From positions 124,001 to 188,000 of the forward strand of contig NZ_JAGIPH010000006.1 in the NCBI RefSeq assembly GCF_017877135.1: a DNA stretch of 64,000 nt, in the 5' to 3' direction. A program made the translations under genes and the position numbers. This DNA is from Neorhizobium galegae (GTDB lineage Bacteria; Pseudomonadota; Alphaproteobacteria; Rhizobiales; Rhizobiaceae). Below are positions 43,921 through 53,102 of this stretch, one piece after another. The first letter of the stretch is position 1. Every line of letters begins with the position of its first letter. The notes below the pieces were generated by a model. The model did not search any database, was not told the DNA's origin, and saw only the letters and a program-made list of their open reading frames with translations.

Positions 43921-45947
43921 CGTCAACAGCGGCTCAGTCTGCCAAGGGGGAGTTCGGCTTCGTCGAATGGTTCCGCCCGGGTGAGTTCGAGCGGACCGAA
44001 CGCCTGCTGCCCGATATCCTGAAGAGCGGCGCAAGCTATCTGCGCACCCATCTCTCCTGGGCCGAATATCTGGCGCCGGGCGGCGAGGAATGGTTCGACT
44101 GGCTGATCCCGAAGCTCGGAGAGGAAATCGACCTCCTGCCGTGCCTTCACTACACGCCGCCGTCGCTGTCGCGCACGGGCCGTTCGAACGGCGCGCCGGT
44201 GGTGCTGAAGGACTATGCCGATTTCGTCGATCATGTGCTGACGCGCTACGGCCGGCACTTCCGGCATGTCGAGCTGTGGAACGAACCCAATAACCTGCTC
44301 GACTGGGACTGGCGAGAGGACGCCGATTTCAACCTGTTCTGCGAAATGGTGGGCGGCGCCGCCTACTGGGCAAAGCAGCGCGGCTGGAAACCGGTGCTCG
44401 GCGGCCCGTGCCCATTCGATCCGATGTGGCTCGATCTGATGGGCGAGCGCGGCGTGCTCTCCGTGGTCGATGCCGTCGGCTTCCATGGCTTTCCCGGCAC
44501 CTGGGACAGCGAGGAAGGCAGCTGGGGCGGCTGGGACATGCATCTCGGCGAAATGCGCTCCATCCTCGACCGGCACAACCCGGATGCGCAGATCTGGATT
44601 ACCGAAACGGGCTATTCCACCTGGCGCAATGACGAGATGGAACAGGCGCGCCGCTTCATGAAGGCGCTGCAGGTGCAGGCCGACCGGCTCTACTGGTATT
44701 CCTTCGCCGACGTGCCCCCGAATGTCGCGGTACAGGAAGGCCTGTGGTTTGATCCGCGCCATTATCATCTGGGCATGGTGACCCACGAGAATCAGCCAAA
44801 GCTTCTCGCTCGCCTGCTGATGGAGGGTGGCATCGAGCGGCTGCAGGATGTGGCAAGGCTCGCAAGCCCCAACCTGGCCTCCGGTGCCGCACCGATCGTC
44901 ATTACCGGCGGCAGCGGCTTTATCGGCTCCAATCTTGCCGAGAGTTTTCTGGCTGACGGCGAGGATGTCATCGTTCTCGACAATCTCGCCCGCGCCGGCG
45001 TCGACCAGAACCTCGAATGGCTGAAACAGCACCATGGCGCCAAAGTGCATCCGGTCCTCGCGGACGTGCGCGATCTGCGGGGCATCGAGGCGGCCTTTGC
45101 CGATGCCAAGGCTGTCTTTCACCTCGCCGCCCAGACGGCCGTGACGACAAGCCTGGTGTCGCCGCTCGATGATTTCGAAGCCAATGCCCGCGGCACGATC
45201 AACGTTCTGGAGGCCGTACGCAAGGCGGGACACAAGGCGCCGGTCATCTTCGCCAGCACCAACAAGGTCTATGGCGCGCTGGAAGATCTCGAAATGCTGC
45301 CGATGGACGACCGCTATGTGCCGGCGGACGCAAGTGTGCGCGAATTCGGCATCGGCGAAGATCGGCCGCTTTCCTTCTGCACGCCCTATGGCTGCTCCAA
45401 GGGCGTGGCCGACCAGTATGTGCTTGATTACGCCAAATCCTTCGACATCCCGACCGCCGTGCTGCGCATGAGCTGCATTTACGGACCGCGCCAGTTCGGC
45501 ACGGAGGACCAGGGCTGGGTGGCGCATTTCCTCATCCAGGCGCTGAAAGGCGAGGGCGTCTCGATCTATGGCGACGGACGCCAGGTACGCGACATCCTGC
45601 ATGTGGACGATGCGGTTGGCGCCTACCGGGCCGTGCATGCGGCCATCGCACATGTTAAGGGCGAAGTGTTCAACCTCGGCGGCGGCCCACAGAACTGCGT
45701 CAGCATTCTGGCCGTTCTGCGCGAGATCGAAAAGCTCACCGGTCGCCCCCTGGAGACGGGCTTTGGCGAATGGCGCGCCGGCGACCAGCTGTTTTTCGTG
45801 GCCGATACCCGCAAGCTTGCCGATCGCCTGGGCTGGCAGGCGCGCATGCGCTGGAGAAGCGGGCTTCAGCATCTGGCCGACTGGCTGCGGACCCATCGCT
45901 TCGCAGACGAGTCCTCCGCGCTGCCCGATTTGCGGGTGAGAGCATGA
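43917..45947 (+). CDS. Glycoside hydrolase-like domain fused to an NAD-dependent epimerase/dehydratase
   Basis: 676 residues, two domains. Residues about 10-310 form a clan-A-type (beta/alpha)8 glycosidase-like domain, with a putative acid/base E123 in VELWNEPNN and a nucleophile E230 in IWITETGYS. Residues about 326-676 form an extended SDR: IVITGGSGFIGSNLAESFL, FASTNKVYG, and PYGCSKGVADQY with Tyr-x3-Lys, similar to CDP-paratose/tyvelose epimerases. No signal peptide, so it acts in the cytoplasm. The fusion is in one continuous frame with the stop-start ATGA overlaps at both ends. Confidence 0.85.
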   Translation: MTSTAAQSAKGEFGFVEWFRPGEFERTERLLPDILKSGASYLRTHLSWAEYLAPGGEEWFDWLIPKLGEEIDLLPCLHYTPPSLSRTGRSNGAPVVLKDYADFVDHVLTRYGRHFRHVELWNEPNNLLDWDWREDADFNLFCEMVGGAAYWAKQRGWKPVLGGPCPFDPMWLDLMGERGVLSVVDAVGFHGFPGTWDSEEGSWGGWDMHLGEMRSILDRHNPDAQIWITETGYSTWRNDEMEQARRFMKALQVQADRLYWYSFADVPPNVAVQEGLWFDPRHYHLGMVTHENQPKLLARLLMEGGIERLQDVARLASPNLASGAAPIVITGGSGFIGSNLAESFLADGEDVIVLDNLARAGVDQNLEWLKQHHGAKVHPVLADVRDLRGIEAAFADAKAVFHLAAQTAVTTSLVSPLDDFEANARGTINVLEAVRKAGHKAPVIFASTNKVYGALEDLEMLPMDDRYVPADASVREFGIGEDRPLSFCTPYGCSKGVADQYVLDYAKSFDIPTAVLRMSCIYGPRQFGTEDQGWVAHFLIQALKGEGVSIYGDGRQVRDILHVDDAVGAYRAVHAAIAHVKGEVFNLGGGPQNCVSILAVLREIEKLTGRPLETGFGEWRAGDQLFFVADTRKLADRLGWQARMRWRSGLQHLADWLRTHRFADESSALPDLRVRA

Positions 45948-47059
45948 GGACAGCCGCGCCGCGTAAAATCCTGATGACCATTGATGCCGTCGGCGGCGTC
46001 TGGCGCTATGGCATAGACCTGGCGAAGGGGCTTTCGGAGAAGGGGATCGAGGTCGTTCTGGCGGGGTTCGGCCCGCCGCCCGGCGACGACAAGCGAAAGG
46101 AAGCGGCATCCATCGGGCAACTGGTCTGGCTTAATGCACCGCTCGATTGGATGGCGACGAGCGGGGCCGAACTTGATGCCGTGCCGCGCCTCATCGGGGA
46201 ACTCGCCGATCGCCATGGCGTCGATCTCCTTCATCTCAACCTGCCCTCGCAGGCGGCCGGGCTTGCCACGGATGTGCCGGTGGTCGTCGTGTCGCATTCC
46301 TGCGTCGTCACGTGGTTTGCCGCCGTGCGCGGATCGGACGTGCCGGCCGACTGGCAGTTTCACCGCCGGCTGAATGCGCAAGGCTTTGCAGCAGCCGATG
46401 CGGTGGTGGTTCCGAGCCGCGCGCAGGGCCACATGCTGGACCGCGCCTATGGTGTGATGACGAAGCTGTCGGTGGTCTATAACGGCAGTGACCTTCAGCC
46501 GCGCGCTGAACCCCGGCAAGACGTCGTATTTGCTGCCGGCCGCTGGTGGGACGAGGGCAAGAACGGCAGCGTTCTCAACGAGGCGGCAAAGACCGTGCAC
46601 TGGCCGGTGCGGATGGCTGGCGCCACCCGGTCGCCAGGCGGCGATGGCATTACGCTCACCCATGCCGACGCGCTCGATGAACTGGGCCATGCCGCCACCA
46701 TGGATGAGATGAGCCGGGCCGCCATATTCGTCTCTCCGTCCATCTACGAGCCATTTGGCCTGGCGGCCCTGGAGGCGGCGCGTCTTGGGGCGGCACTCGT
46801 CCTCTCCGATATTCCGACCTATCGCGAGCTCTGGGATGGTGCGGCGCTATTTGCCGATCCGGGCGATGCGCAAGGCTTTGCCCGTGCGATCAACCGGCTG
46901 ATTGCGGAACCGGATCTGCGCTCATCCCTTTCCCGTCATGCCCGCGATCTATCGCGTCATTTCACCCTTGAACGGCAGGTGGACGCCATGGGCCGCATCT
47001 ATGGCGATGCAGGTCTTGCAGCACCCCTCTCAGTCCCCCTGGCCGCTACTGCGGAGTAG
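45944..47059 (+). CDS. Glycosyltransferase family 4
   Basis: 371 residues, GT-B fold. Starts KILMTIDAVGGVWRYGIDLA, close to trehalose- or glycogen-synthase-like N-termini; C-terminal SPSIYEPFGLAALEAARLG contains the GT4 E-x7-E motif. The ATG overlaps the previous stop. A retaining transferase; donor and acceptor unknown. Confidence 0.85.
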   Translation: MRTAAPRKILMTIDAVGGVWRYGIDLAKGLSEKGIEVVLAGFGPPPGDDKRKEAASIGQLVWLNAPLDWMATSGAELDAVPRLIGELADRHGVDLLHLNLPSQAAGLATDVPVVVVSHSCVVTWFAAVRGSDVPADWQFHRRLNAQGFAAADAVVVPSRAQGHMLDRAYGVMTKLSVVYNGSDLQPRAEPRQDVVFAAGRWWDEGKNGSVLNEAAKTVHWPVRMAGATRSPGGDGITLTHADALDELGHAATMDEMSRAAIFVSPSIYEPFGLAALEAARLGAALVLSDIPTYRELWDGAALFADPGDAQGFARAINRLIAEPDLRSSLSRHARDLSRHFTLERQVDAMGRIYGDAGLAAPLSVPLAATAE

Positions 47060-47061
47060 AC

Positions 47062-48192
47062 ATGAAGTTTCTGTTTTACACCCATTCTCTCGTCTCCGAC
47101 TGGAACCATGGCAATGCGCATTTTCTGCGCGGCGTCATGCGCGACCTCAAGCGGCGCGGCCACGACACACGGGCTCTCGAGCCGGAAGGCTCCTGGAGCT
47201 GTGAAAACCTCGTGAGGGACCAGGGCGAGGCACCGATTGCCGCTTTCCACGAGACTTTTCCCGATCTGACGTCCGAGGTGTACAGCGAGGATTTCGACCA
47301 TGAGGCCGCCGTCGACGGTGCCGATGTGGTGGTGGTTCACGAATGGACGGATCCGGCTCTTGTCGAACGGATCGGCAAGGCCCGCCGCCGTGGCGGACGC
47401 TTCACGCTGATCTTCCATGACACGCACCACCGTGCCGTTTCGGCAGCCGGCGATATCGCCGGCTTGAGCCTTGGCAACTACGATCTGGTGCTGGCGTTTG
47501 GCGAGACGTTGCGGGAACGCTATCTGAAGGCCGGCTGGGGCGAGCAGGTGTTTACCTGGCATGAGGCCGCCGACGACACGATCTTTCGCCCCATGCCGGA
47601 GGAGGAGAAGACCGGCGACCTCATCTGGGTCGGCAATTGGGGCGATGACGAGCGCTCGGCCGAAATTTCCGAATTCCTGATCGCCCCGGCCCGCGACCTG
47701 AAGCTCTCCGCCACCGTGCGCGGCGTGCGGTATCCCGATCACGCGCTTGCCGAATTGAAGGCGGCCGGCATCGCCTATGGCGGCTGGATCGCCAATGCCG
47801 ACGCGCCGCAGGCCTTCGCCCGCCACCGCATGACGGTGCATATTCCGCGCCGCCCTTACGTCGAAAACCTGCCCGGCATCCCGACGATCCGGGTGTTCGA
47901 GGCGCTCTCCTGCGGCATCCCGCTGATTTCCGCAGCCTGGGACGATGCCGAGCAGCTGTTTCGTCCGGGCCGCGATTTTCTGACCGTGGCCGATGGCAAC
48001 GAGATGAAGGCGGCGATGCGCCAGGTTCTCACCGATCCGGATCTCGCCGAAGAACTGGTGGCGGCAGGCCTTGAGACGATCACGGCGCGCCACACCTGCC
48101 GCCACCGCGTCGATGAACTCCTCATCATCCTTGCCGACCACGGCACCACCGATGTCCGCGCCGCGCTCAAGACCCAGGAGACCGCCGCATGA
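47062..48192 (+). CDS. CgeB-like glycosyltransferase, copy 1
   Basis: 376 residues. Begins MKFLFYTHSLVSDWNHGNAH, C-terminal Glyco_trans_1_2-type segment IRVFEALSCGIPLISAAWDD. It shares the SLVS-WN-G-A N-terminal pattern with the next two genes, so the three are tandem paralogues. GGAG precedes the start by 5 bases. It overlaps copy 2 by four bases. Confidence 0.8.
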   Translation: MKFLFYTHSLVSDWNHGNAHFLRGVMRDLKRRGHDTRALEPEGSWSCENLVRDQGEAPIAAFHETFPDLTSEVYSEDFDHEAAVDGADVVVVHEWTDPALVERIGKARRRGGRFTLIFHDTHHRAVSAAGDIAGLSLGNYDLVLAFGETLRERYLKAGWGEQVFTWHEAADDTIFRPMPEEEKTGDLIWVGNWGDDERSAEISEFLIAPARDLKLSATVRGVRYPDHALAELKAAGIAYGGWIANADAPQAFARHRMTVHIPRRPYVENLPGIPTIRVFEALSCGIPLISAAWDDAEQLFRPGRDFLTVADGNEMKAAMRQVLTDPDLAEELVAAGLETITARHTCRHRVDELLIILADHGTTDVRAALKTQETAA

Positions 48193-49277
48193 AAATCGCC
48201 TTTTACGGATCAAGCCTCGTTTCCGCCTACTGGAACGGCGCCGCCACCTATTATCGCGGCCTGCTGCGGGCGCTCTCGCTCAAGGGCTACGACATCACCT
48301 TTTACGAGCCAGACGTCTATGACCGCCAGAAGAACCGCGACATGGACCCGCCGGACTGGGCCCGCGTCGTCGTCTATGACGGAACCGTGGAGGCGCTGAA
48401 GCGGGTGACGGCAGAGGCGGGTAAGGCTGACATCGTCGTCAAGGCAAGCGGCGTCGGTTTCGAGGACAATCTTCTCCTGTCTGAAATCCTGCGCCATGCC
48501 CGACCCGACGCGCTCAAGATCTTCTGGGATGTGGATGCCCCGGCAACGCTTGGCGAGCTGAAGGCCGACCCGTCGCATCCGCTGCATGCCGCGCTTGCGA
48601 ACCTCGACATGGTGCTGACCTATGGCGGCGGCGATCCGGTCGTGTCGGCCTATCGCACCCTTGGCGCGAAAGACTGCGTGCCGATCTACAACGCGCTTGA
48701 CCCGGAGACCCATCATCCCGTGGCGCCCGATCCGCGCTTTGCCGCCGATCTCGGCTTTCTCGGCAACCGCCTGCCGGACCGGGAGGCCCGCGTCGAGCAT
48801 TTCTTCCTGGAGCCTGCGGCCGGTTTGCCGCGCGAGCGCTTTCTGCTCGGCGGCTCCGGCTGGGAGGGAAAGCCGATGGCCGGCAATATCCGCGCCGTCG
48901 GCCATGTGCCGACACGCGACCATAACGCCTTCAACGTGACGCCGAAGGCCGTGCTCAACATTTCGCGCGAGAGCATGGCGCAGAACGGATTTTCGCCGGC
49001 GACCCGTGTGTTCGAGGCGGCCGGCGCCGGCGCCTGCCTGATCACCGATCACTGGGAGGGCATCGATCTCTTCCTGAAACCGGATGCGGAAGTGCTGGTC
49101 GCCCGTGACGGGCAGGATGTCGCCGAGATCATGGCCGCTCTCACGCCGGAACGGGCCGCCGCCATCGGCCGCGCCGCGCTGGCGCGCGTTCTGGCCGAGC
49201 ACACCTATAGCCACCGCGCCGAGGATGCCGACCGCATCTTCAAGCGCCATGCCGCACGACTGGAGGCTGCCGAATGA
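48189..49277 (+). CDS. CgeB-like glycosyltransferase, copy 2
   Basis: 362 residues. N-terminus MKIAFYGSSLVSAYWNGAAT, C-terminus TRVFEAAGAGACLITDHWEG, the CgeB family pattern (named from a Bacillus spore-crust glycosylation protein). A middle NISRESMAQNGFSPATR is conserved in the family. ATGA overlaps on both sides. Confidence 0.82.
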   Translation: MKIAFYGSSLVSAYWNGAATYYRGLLRALSLKGYDITFYEPDVYDRQKNRDMDPPDWARVVVYDGTVEALKRVTAEAGKADIVVKASGVGFEDNLLLSEILRHARPDALKIFWDVDAPATLGELKADPSHPLHAALANLDMVLTYGGGDPVVSAYRTLGAKDCVPIYNALDPETHHPVAPDPRFAADLGFLGNRLPDREARVEHFFLEPAAGLPRERFLLGGSGWEGKPMAGNIRAVGHVPTRDHNAFNVTPKAVLNISRESMAQNGFSPATRVFEAAGAGACLITDHWEGIDLFLKPDAEVLVARDGQDVAEIMAALTPERAAAIGRAALARVLAEHTYSHRAEDADRIFKRHAARLEAAE

Positions 49278-50395
49278 GCACGAAACCGCTGGATATCGTC
49301 ATTCTCGGCCTTGCGCTCTCTTCCTCCTGGGGCAATGGCCACGCCACCACCTACCGTGCCCTGTTGCGCGGGCTTGGGGCAGAAGGCCACCGGGTGCTGT
49401 TTCTGGAGCGCGACGTGCCCTGGTATGCGGACCACCGCGACCTGCCCGAGCCCGACTTCTGCGAGCTCATCTATTACAGCGATATCGACGCCATGCTTGC
49501 GCAGTACGGCGCGCGGATCAGAAAAGCCGATGCGGTCATCATCGGTTCCTACGTGCCCTCCGGCCGGGAACTGATCGACAAGGTCGTGGCGCTGCAGCCG
49601 AAACTCTTCGGCTTCTACGACATCGACACGCCCGTTACGCTTTCCATGCTGGAGCGCGGCGAGGAGGAATTTCTGGCAAAACGGCAGATCCCGCTGTTCG
49701 ACGCCTATTTTTCCTTTACCGGTGGCCCGATCCTCACCCAGCTGGAACGGCGTTTCGGGGCGACGAAGGCGCTTCCGCTCTACTGCTCGGTGGACGCCGA
49801 CCGCTACGGCCCGACCCGCGAGGCGCCCGTCTGGGATCTCGGCTATCTCGGCACCTACAGCCCCGACCGGCAGCCGACGCTTGAAAAACTGCTGATCGAG
49901 CCGGCCCGACGCCTGCCGCAGATGCGCTTTGTCGTCGCCGGCCCGCAATATCCCGACACCATAGAGTGGCCGGACAATGTCGAGCGCATCGACCATCTGC
50001 CGCCCACCGAACATGCATCGTTCTACAGCCGCCAGCGGTTTACGCTGAACGTCACCCGCGCCGACATGATCGCGGCCGGCTGGTCGCCGAGCGTGCGGCT
50101 GTTTGAGGCGGCAGCCTGTGCTTCGCCAATCATCAGTGACGAATGGCCGGGGCTTTCGGATCTTTTGCCGGATGGCGAGGCGCTGCTGATTGCCCGCGAC
50201 AGCGAGGATGTCGTGGCAGCCCTGTCCGGCATGGACGAGGGCCGGCGCCTTGCCATTGCAGAGGCTGCCCGGACCCGGGTTCTGGAAGGTCACACCGGCG
50301 TTGCACGCGCGCGCGAACTCGCAGCTGCCCTGCGGGCACTGCCCGCGTCCAGGAGATCCAGCGCTGATCATGCGCCAGAAAAAATTTCGGCATGA
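49274..50395 (+). CDS. CgeB-like glycosyltransferase, copy 3
   Basis: 373 residues. N-terminus IVILGLALSSSWGNGHATTY, middle FTLNVTRADMIAAGWSPSVR, C-terminal LFEAAACASPIISDEWPG. Clearly paralogous to the two genes before it. Overlaps copy 2 by ATGA and is followed 16 bases later by the UDP-glucuronate decarboxylase gene. Confidence 0.82.
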   Translation: MSTKPLDIVILGLALSSSWGNGHATTYRALLRGLGAEGHRVLFLERDVPWYADHRDLPEPDFCELIYYSDIDAMLAQYGARIRKADAVIIGSYVPSGRELIDKVVALQPKLFGFYDIDTPVTLSMLERGEEEFLAKRQIPLFDAYFSFTGGPILTQLERRFGATKALPLYCSVDADRYGPTREAPVWDLGYLGTYSPDRQPTLEKLLIEPARRLPQMRFVVAGPQYPDTIEWPDNVERIDHLPPTEHASFYSRQRFTLNVTRADMIAAGWSPSVRLFEAAACASPIISDEWPGLSDLLPDGEALLIARDSEDVVAALSGMDEGRRLAIAEAARTRVLEGHTGVARARELAAALRALPASRRSSADHAPEKISA

Positions 50396-50411
50396 GGAGA
50401 GAGGAACCAGA

Positions 50412-51461
50412 ATGCTGCAACGAACAGAACGCGGACAATTGAAGACGGTCCTGGTGGCTGGAGGTGCCGGCTTTGTCGGTTCCCATCTTTGCGATGCGCT
50501 GCTGGCCAAGGGATGCCGGGTGATCGCCGTCGACTGCTATCTGACCGGATCGGAGGCCAATATCCGGCCGCTGAAGAACCATCCGAATTTCCGGATGATC
50601 GAGAAGGATATCTGCGACCTGAAGGTGATCGATGAGCCGGTGGACGAGATCTACAATCTCGCCTGCGCCGCCTCTCCGCCGGCCTATCAGGCCGATCCCG
50701 TCCACACCATGATGACCTGCGTGGTGGGCACCGGCAATCTTCTGGCGATTGCGCAGGCGAACGGCGCCTCCTTCCTGCAAGCCTCGACCAGCGAGGTCTA
50801 TGGCGATCCGGAAGAGCATCCGCAGCGCGAGGATTATCGCGGCAATGTCAGCTGCACCGGCCCGCGCGCCTGCTATGACGAGGGCAAGCGCGCCGCCGAA
50901 GCCCTGTGCTTCGACATGCTGCGCGCCGGCCGCGTCGATGCGCGGGTCGTGCGCATCTTCAACACCTATGGCCCGCGCATGGCCCCGGACGATGGCCGCA
51001 TCGTCTCCAACCTCGTCGTGCAGGCGCTCTCGGGCGAGCCGCTCACCATCTATGGCACAGGCGAGCAGACCCGCTCCTTCTGCTTCGTGAGCGATCTGGT
51101 CGCCGGCCTCGTCAAGCTGATGGAGGTGGACCCCAATCCCGGCCAGCCGGTCAATATCGGCAATCCCGGCGAGTTCACCATCAACGAACTGGCCGACATG
51201 GTGCTGGCCATGGTGCCGACGCGCTCGCGCATCGTTCACCACCCGCTGCCGATGGATGATCCGCAGCGCCGGCGTCCCGATATCGACCGGGCAAAGGAAC
51301 TGCTCGGCTGGGAGCCGCGCGTGGCACTGGCCGAGGGCCTGCGCCAGACGGTGGATTGGTTTTCCTCCACCATGCCCCCGGAGATCCGTCGCCGCGCCGG
51401 ACTGCCCCCGATCGTCCCGTCACGGCCGCGCACAGATGCACCCTTGAGCCTTGGAGCCTGA
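50412..51461 (+). CDS. UDP-glucuronate decarboxylase (UDP-xylose synthase)-like SDR
   Basis: 349 residues. VLVAGGAGFVGSHLCDALLA cofactor fold, QASTSEVYGDPEEHPQ, and GPRACYDEGKRAAEAL containing Tyr-x3-Lys in the arrangement typical of UXS enzymes, then RIFNTYGPRM. It would convert UDP-glucuronate to UDP-xylose, giving a pentose donor to the glycosyltransferases. The start at 50412 follows AGAGGA. A dTDP-glucose dehydratase is less likely given the GPRACYDEGKR motif. Confidence 0.87.
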   Translation: MLQRTERGQLKTVLVAGGAGFVGSHLCDALLAKGCRVIAVDCYLTGSEANIRPLKNHPNFRMIEKDICDLKVIDEPVDEIYNLACAASPPAYQADPVHTMMTCVVGTGNLLAIAQANGASFLQASTSEVYGDPEEHPQREDYRGNVSCTGPRACYDEGKRAAEALCFDMLRAGRVDARVVRIFNTYGPRMAPDDGRIVSNLVVQALSGEPLTIYGTGEQTRSFCFVSDLVAGLVKLMEVDPNPGQPVNIGNPGEFTINELADMVLAMVPTRSRIVHHPLPMDDPQRRRPDIDRAKELLGWEPRVALAEGLRQTVDWFSSTMPPEIRRRAGLPPIVPSRPRTDAPLSLGA

Positions 51462-51464
51462 CCG

Positions 51465-52229
51465 ATGGATGCAAGACGCGCGCCGTCGGCCGAAATCCGC
51501 CGACGGATCGAAGAACTGGGTCCGTGGTTCCACAACATGGAGATCGGCGGCATCAAGACGGCGCCGGACCATTTTCTCGGCGATTACCCGGCCTTCAAGT
51601 GGAAGGGTTTTTCCCATGTGTTGCCTGAGGATCTGGAGGGGCGAAGCGTGCTGGACGTCGGCTGCAATGCCGGCTTCTATTCGCTGGAAATGAAACGGCG
51701 CAATGCCGGCCGCGTCGTCGGTGTCGACAGCGATCCGCACTATCTGGCGCAGGCGCGCTTTGCCGCGGAACAGGCGGGCCTCGACATTCAATTCCAGCAG
51801 ATGTCGGTCTATGACGTGGCAAGCCTCGGCCAGCGGTTCGATCTCGTGATCTTCATGGGCGTCTTCTACCATTTGCGCCATCCGCTTCTGGCGCTCGATC
51901 TCTTATGGGAGCATGCGGTCGGCGACCAGATGCTGTTTCAATGCCTGCAGCGCGGCGACGAGCGCGTTCCGGATCTTGCGGAAAATTACGACTTTGGCGA
52001 ATGGGGCGTGTTCGACAGGCCGGATTTTCCAAAGCTGTTCTTCGTGGAAGAGCGCTACGCCGGCGATCCGAGCAATTGGTTCATTCCCAATACCGCAGCC
52101 ATGGAGGCGATGCTGCGCTCGTCGGGATTCAAAATCGTCGAACATCCCGAACGGGAGGTCTACCTTTTACAAAAATGTGACCGACATTACGCCGTGGAGC
52201 CAGCGCCGCTCAGCCCATCGACCCAGTGA
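51465..52229 (+). CDS. SAM-dependent methyltransferase (CmoB/DUF1698-like)
   Basis: 254 residues. Motif I VLDVGCNAGFYSLEMKRR and FMGVFYHLRHPLLALD, as in the DUF1698/TIGR04290-type methyltransferases related to tRNA-modifying CmoB. The N-terminus LGPWFHNMEIGGIKTAPDH is characteristic of that branch. The stop-start gap to the decarboxylase is 3 bases, so it probably methylates the cluster's product rather than tRNA. Confidence 0.82.
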   Translation: MDARRAPSAEIRRRIEELGPWFHNMEIGGIKTAPDHFLGDYPAFKWKGFSHVLPEDLEGRSVLDVGCNAGFYSLEMKRRNAGRVVGVDSDPHYLAQARFAAEQAGLDIQFQQMSVYDVASLGQRFDLVIFMGVFYHLRHPLLALDLLWEHAVGDQMLFQCLQRGDERVPDLAENYDFGEWGVFDRPDFPKLFFVEERYAGDPSNWFIPNTAAMEAMLRSSGFKIVEHPEREVYLLQKCDRHYAVEPAPLSPSTQ

Positions 52230-52235
52230 GCCCTT

Positions 52236-53090
52236 ATGCAACTGTCCGTGTCCGGATCGCCCACGCAGAAATTTACCATCGGCCTGCTGCGGGGTGCTGC
52301 GGGCGCACTGATTTTCGGCATTCCCATGCTGATGACCATGGAACTCTGGTCCCTGGGCTTCAGCATGTCGCGCCAGCGACTTCTGCTTCTGCTTCTCGTC
52401 AACATCCCGCTTCTCGTGGTGCTTGCGCATCGCATCGGCTTTGAACGCACCTTTACCCTGCGCGAGGCCGTGCGCGATGCAACTATCGCCTATGGGCTCG
52501 GCATCGTCACCAGCGCTGCCGTGCTGTCGCTTCTCGGCATCCTCACGGTCGACATGCCGGCCAATGAGTGGCTGGGCAAGGTGGCGCTGCAATCGGTGCC
52601 GGCGAGCATCGGCGCCATGCTCGGCCGCTCGCAGCTTGGTGGATCGGATCCGGATGAAGACGAGGAAGAAGACGAGGAGCCGGAACCCGAGCTTTCCACA
52701 GGCTATTTCGGCGAGCTCTTCATGATGGGCATCGGAGCGCTGTTTCTCGGCCTCAACGTGGCGCCGACGGAAGAAATCATCCTCATTTCCTACAAGATGA
52801 CCCCTTGGCACAGTCTGGCCGCCATTCTCGTCTCCATCGCGCTCATGCACGGCTTCGTCTATGCGGTCGCCTTTCGCGGAACGCACCAGCTGGATGAGAA
52901 GACGCCGAACTGGCATGCGCTCGTGCGCTTCACGCTGCCGGGCTATGTCGTAACGTCGCTGATCAGCCTCTACGTGCTGTGGACATTCGGCCGTCTCGAC
53001 GACACGGGCTGGACGCAGGTGATGATGTCGATGGTCGTGCTCAATTTCCCGGGCGCCGTTGGCGCCGCGTCGGCCCGGCTGGTTTTATAA
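52236..53090 (+). CDS. TIGR02587-type integral membrane protein
   Basis: 284 residues with about seven hydrophobic helices. A cytoplasmic loop of nearly pure acidic residues (PDEDEEEDEEPEPE, about 142-155) separates helices 4 and 5, and NVAPTEEIILISYKM is the conserved segment. It matches the paired families TIGR02587/TIGR02588 that occur together. Function is unknown. It is six bases after the methyltransferase. Confidence 0.8.
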   Translation: MQLSVSGSPTQKFTIGLLRGAAGALIFGIPMLMTMELWSLGFSMSRQRLLLLLLVNIPLLVVLAHRIGFERTFTLREAVRDATIAYGLGIVTSAAVLSLLGILTVDMPANEWLGKVALQSVPASIGAMLGRSQLGGSDPDEDEEEDEEPEPELSTGYFGELFMMGIGALFLGLNVAPTEEIILISYKMTPWHSLAAILVSIALMHGFVYAVAFRGTHQLDEKTPNWHALVRFTLPGYVVTSLISLYVLWTFGRLDDTGWTQVMMSMVVLNFPGAVGAASARLVL

Positions 53091-53102
53091 GGAAGCGACC
53101 AC

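Noticed and set aside
43923..46109. A 728-codon minus-strand open frame
   Set aside because: Antisense to the hydrolase-epimerase fusion and the following glycosyltransferase.
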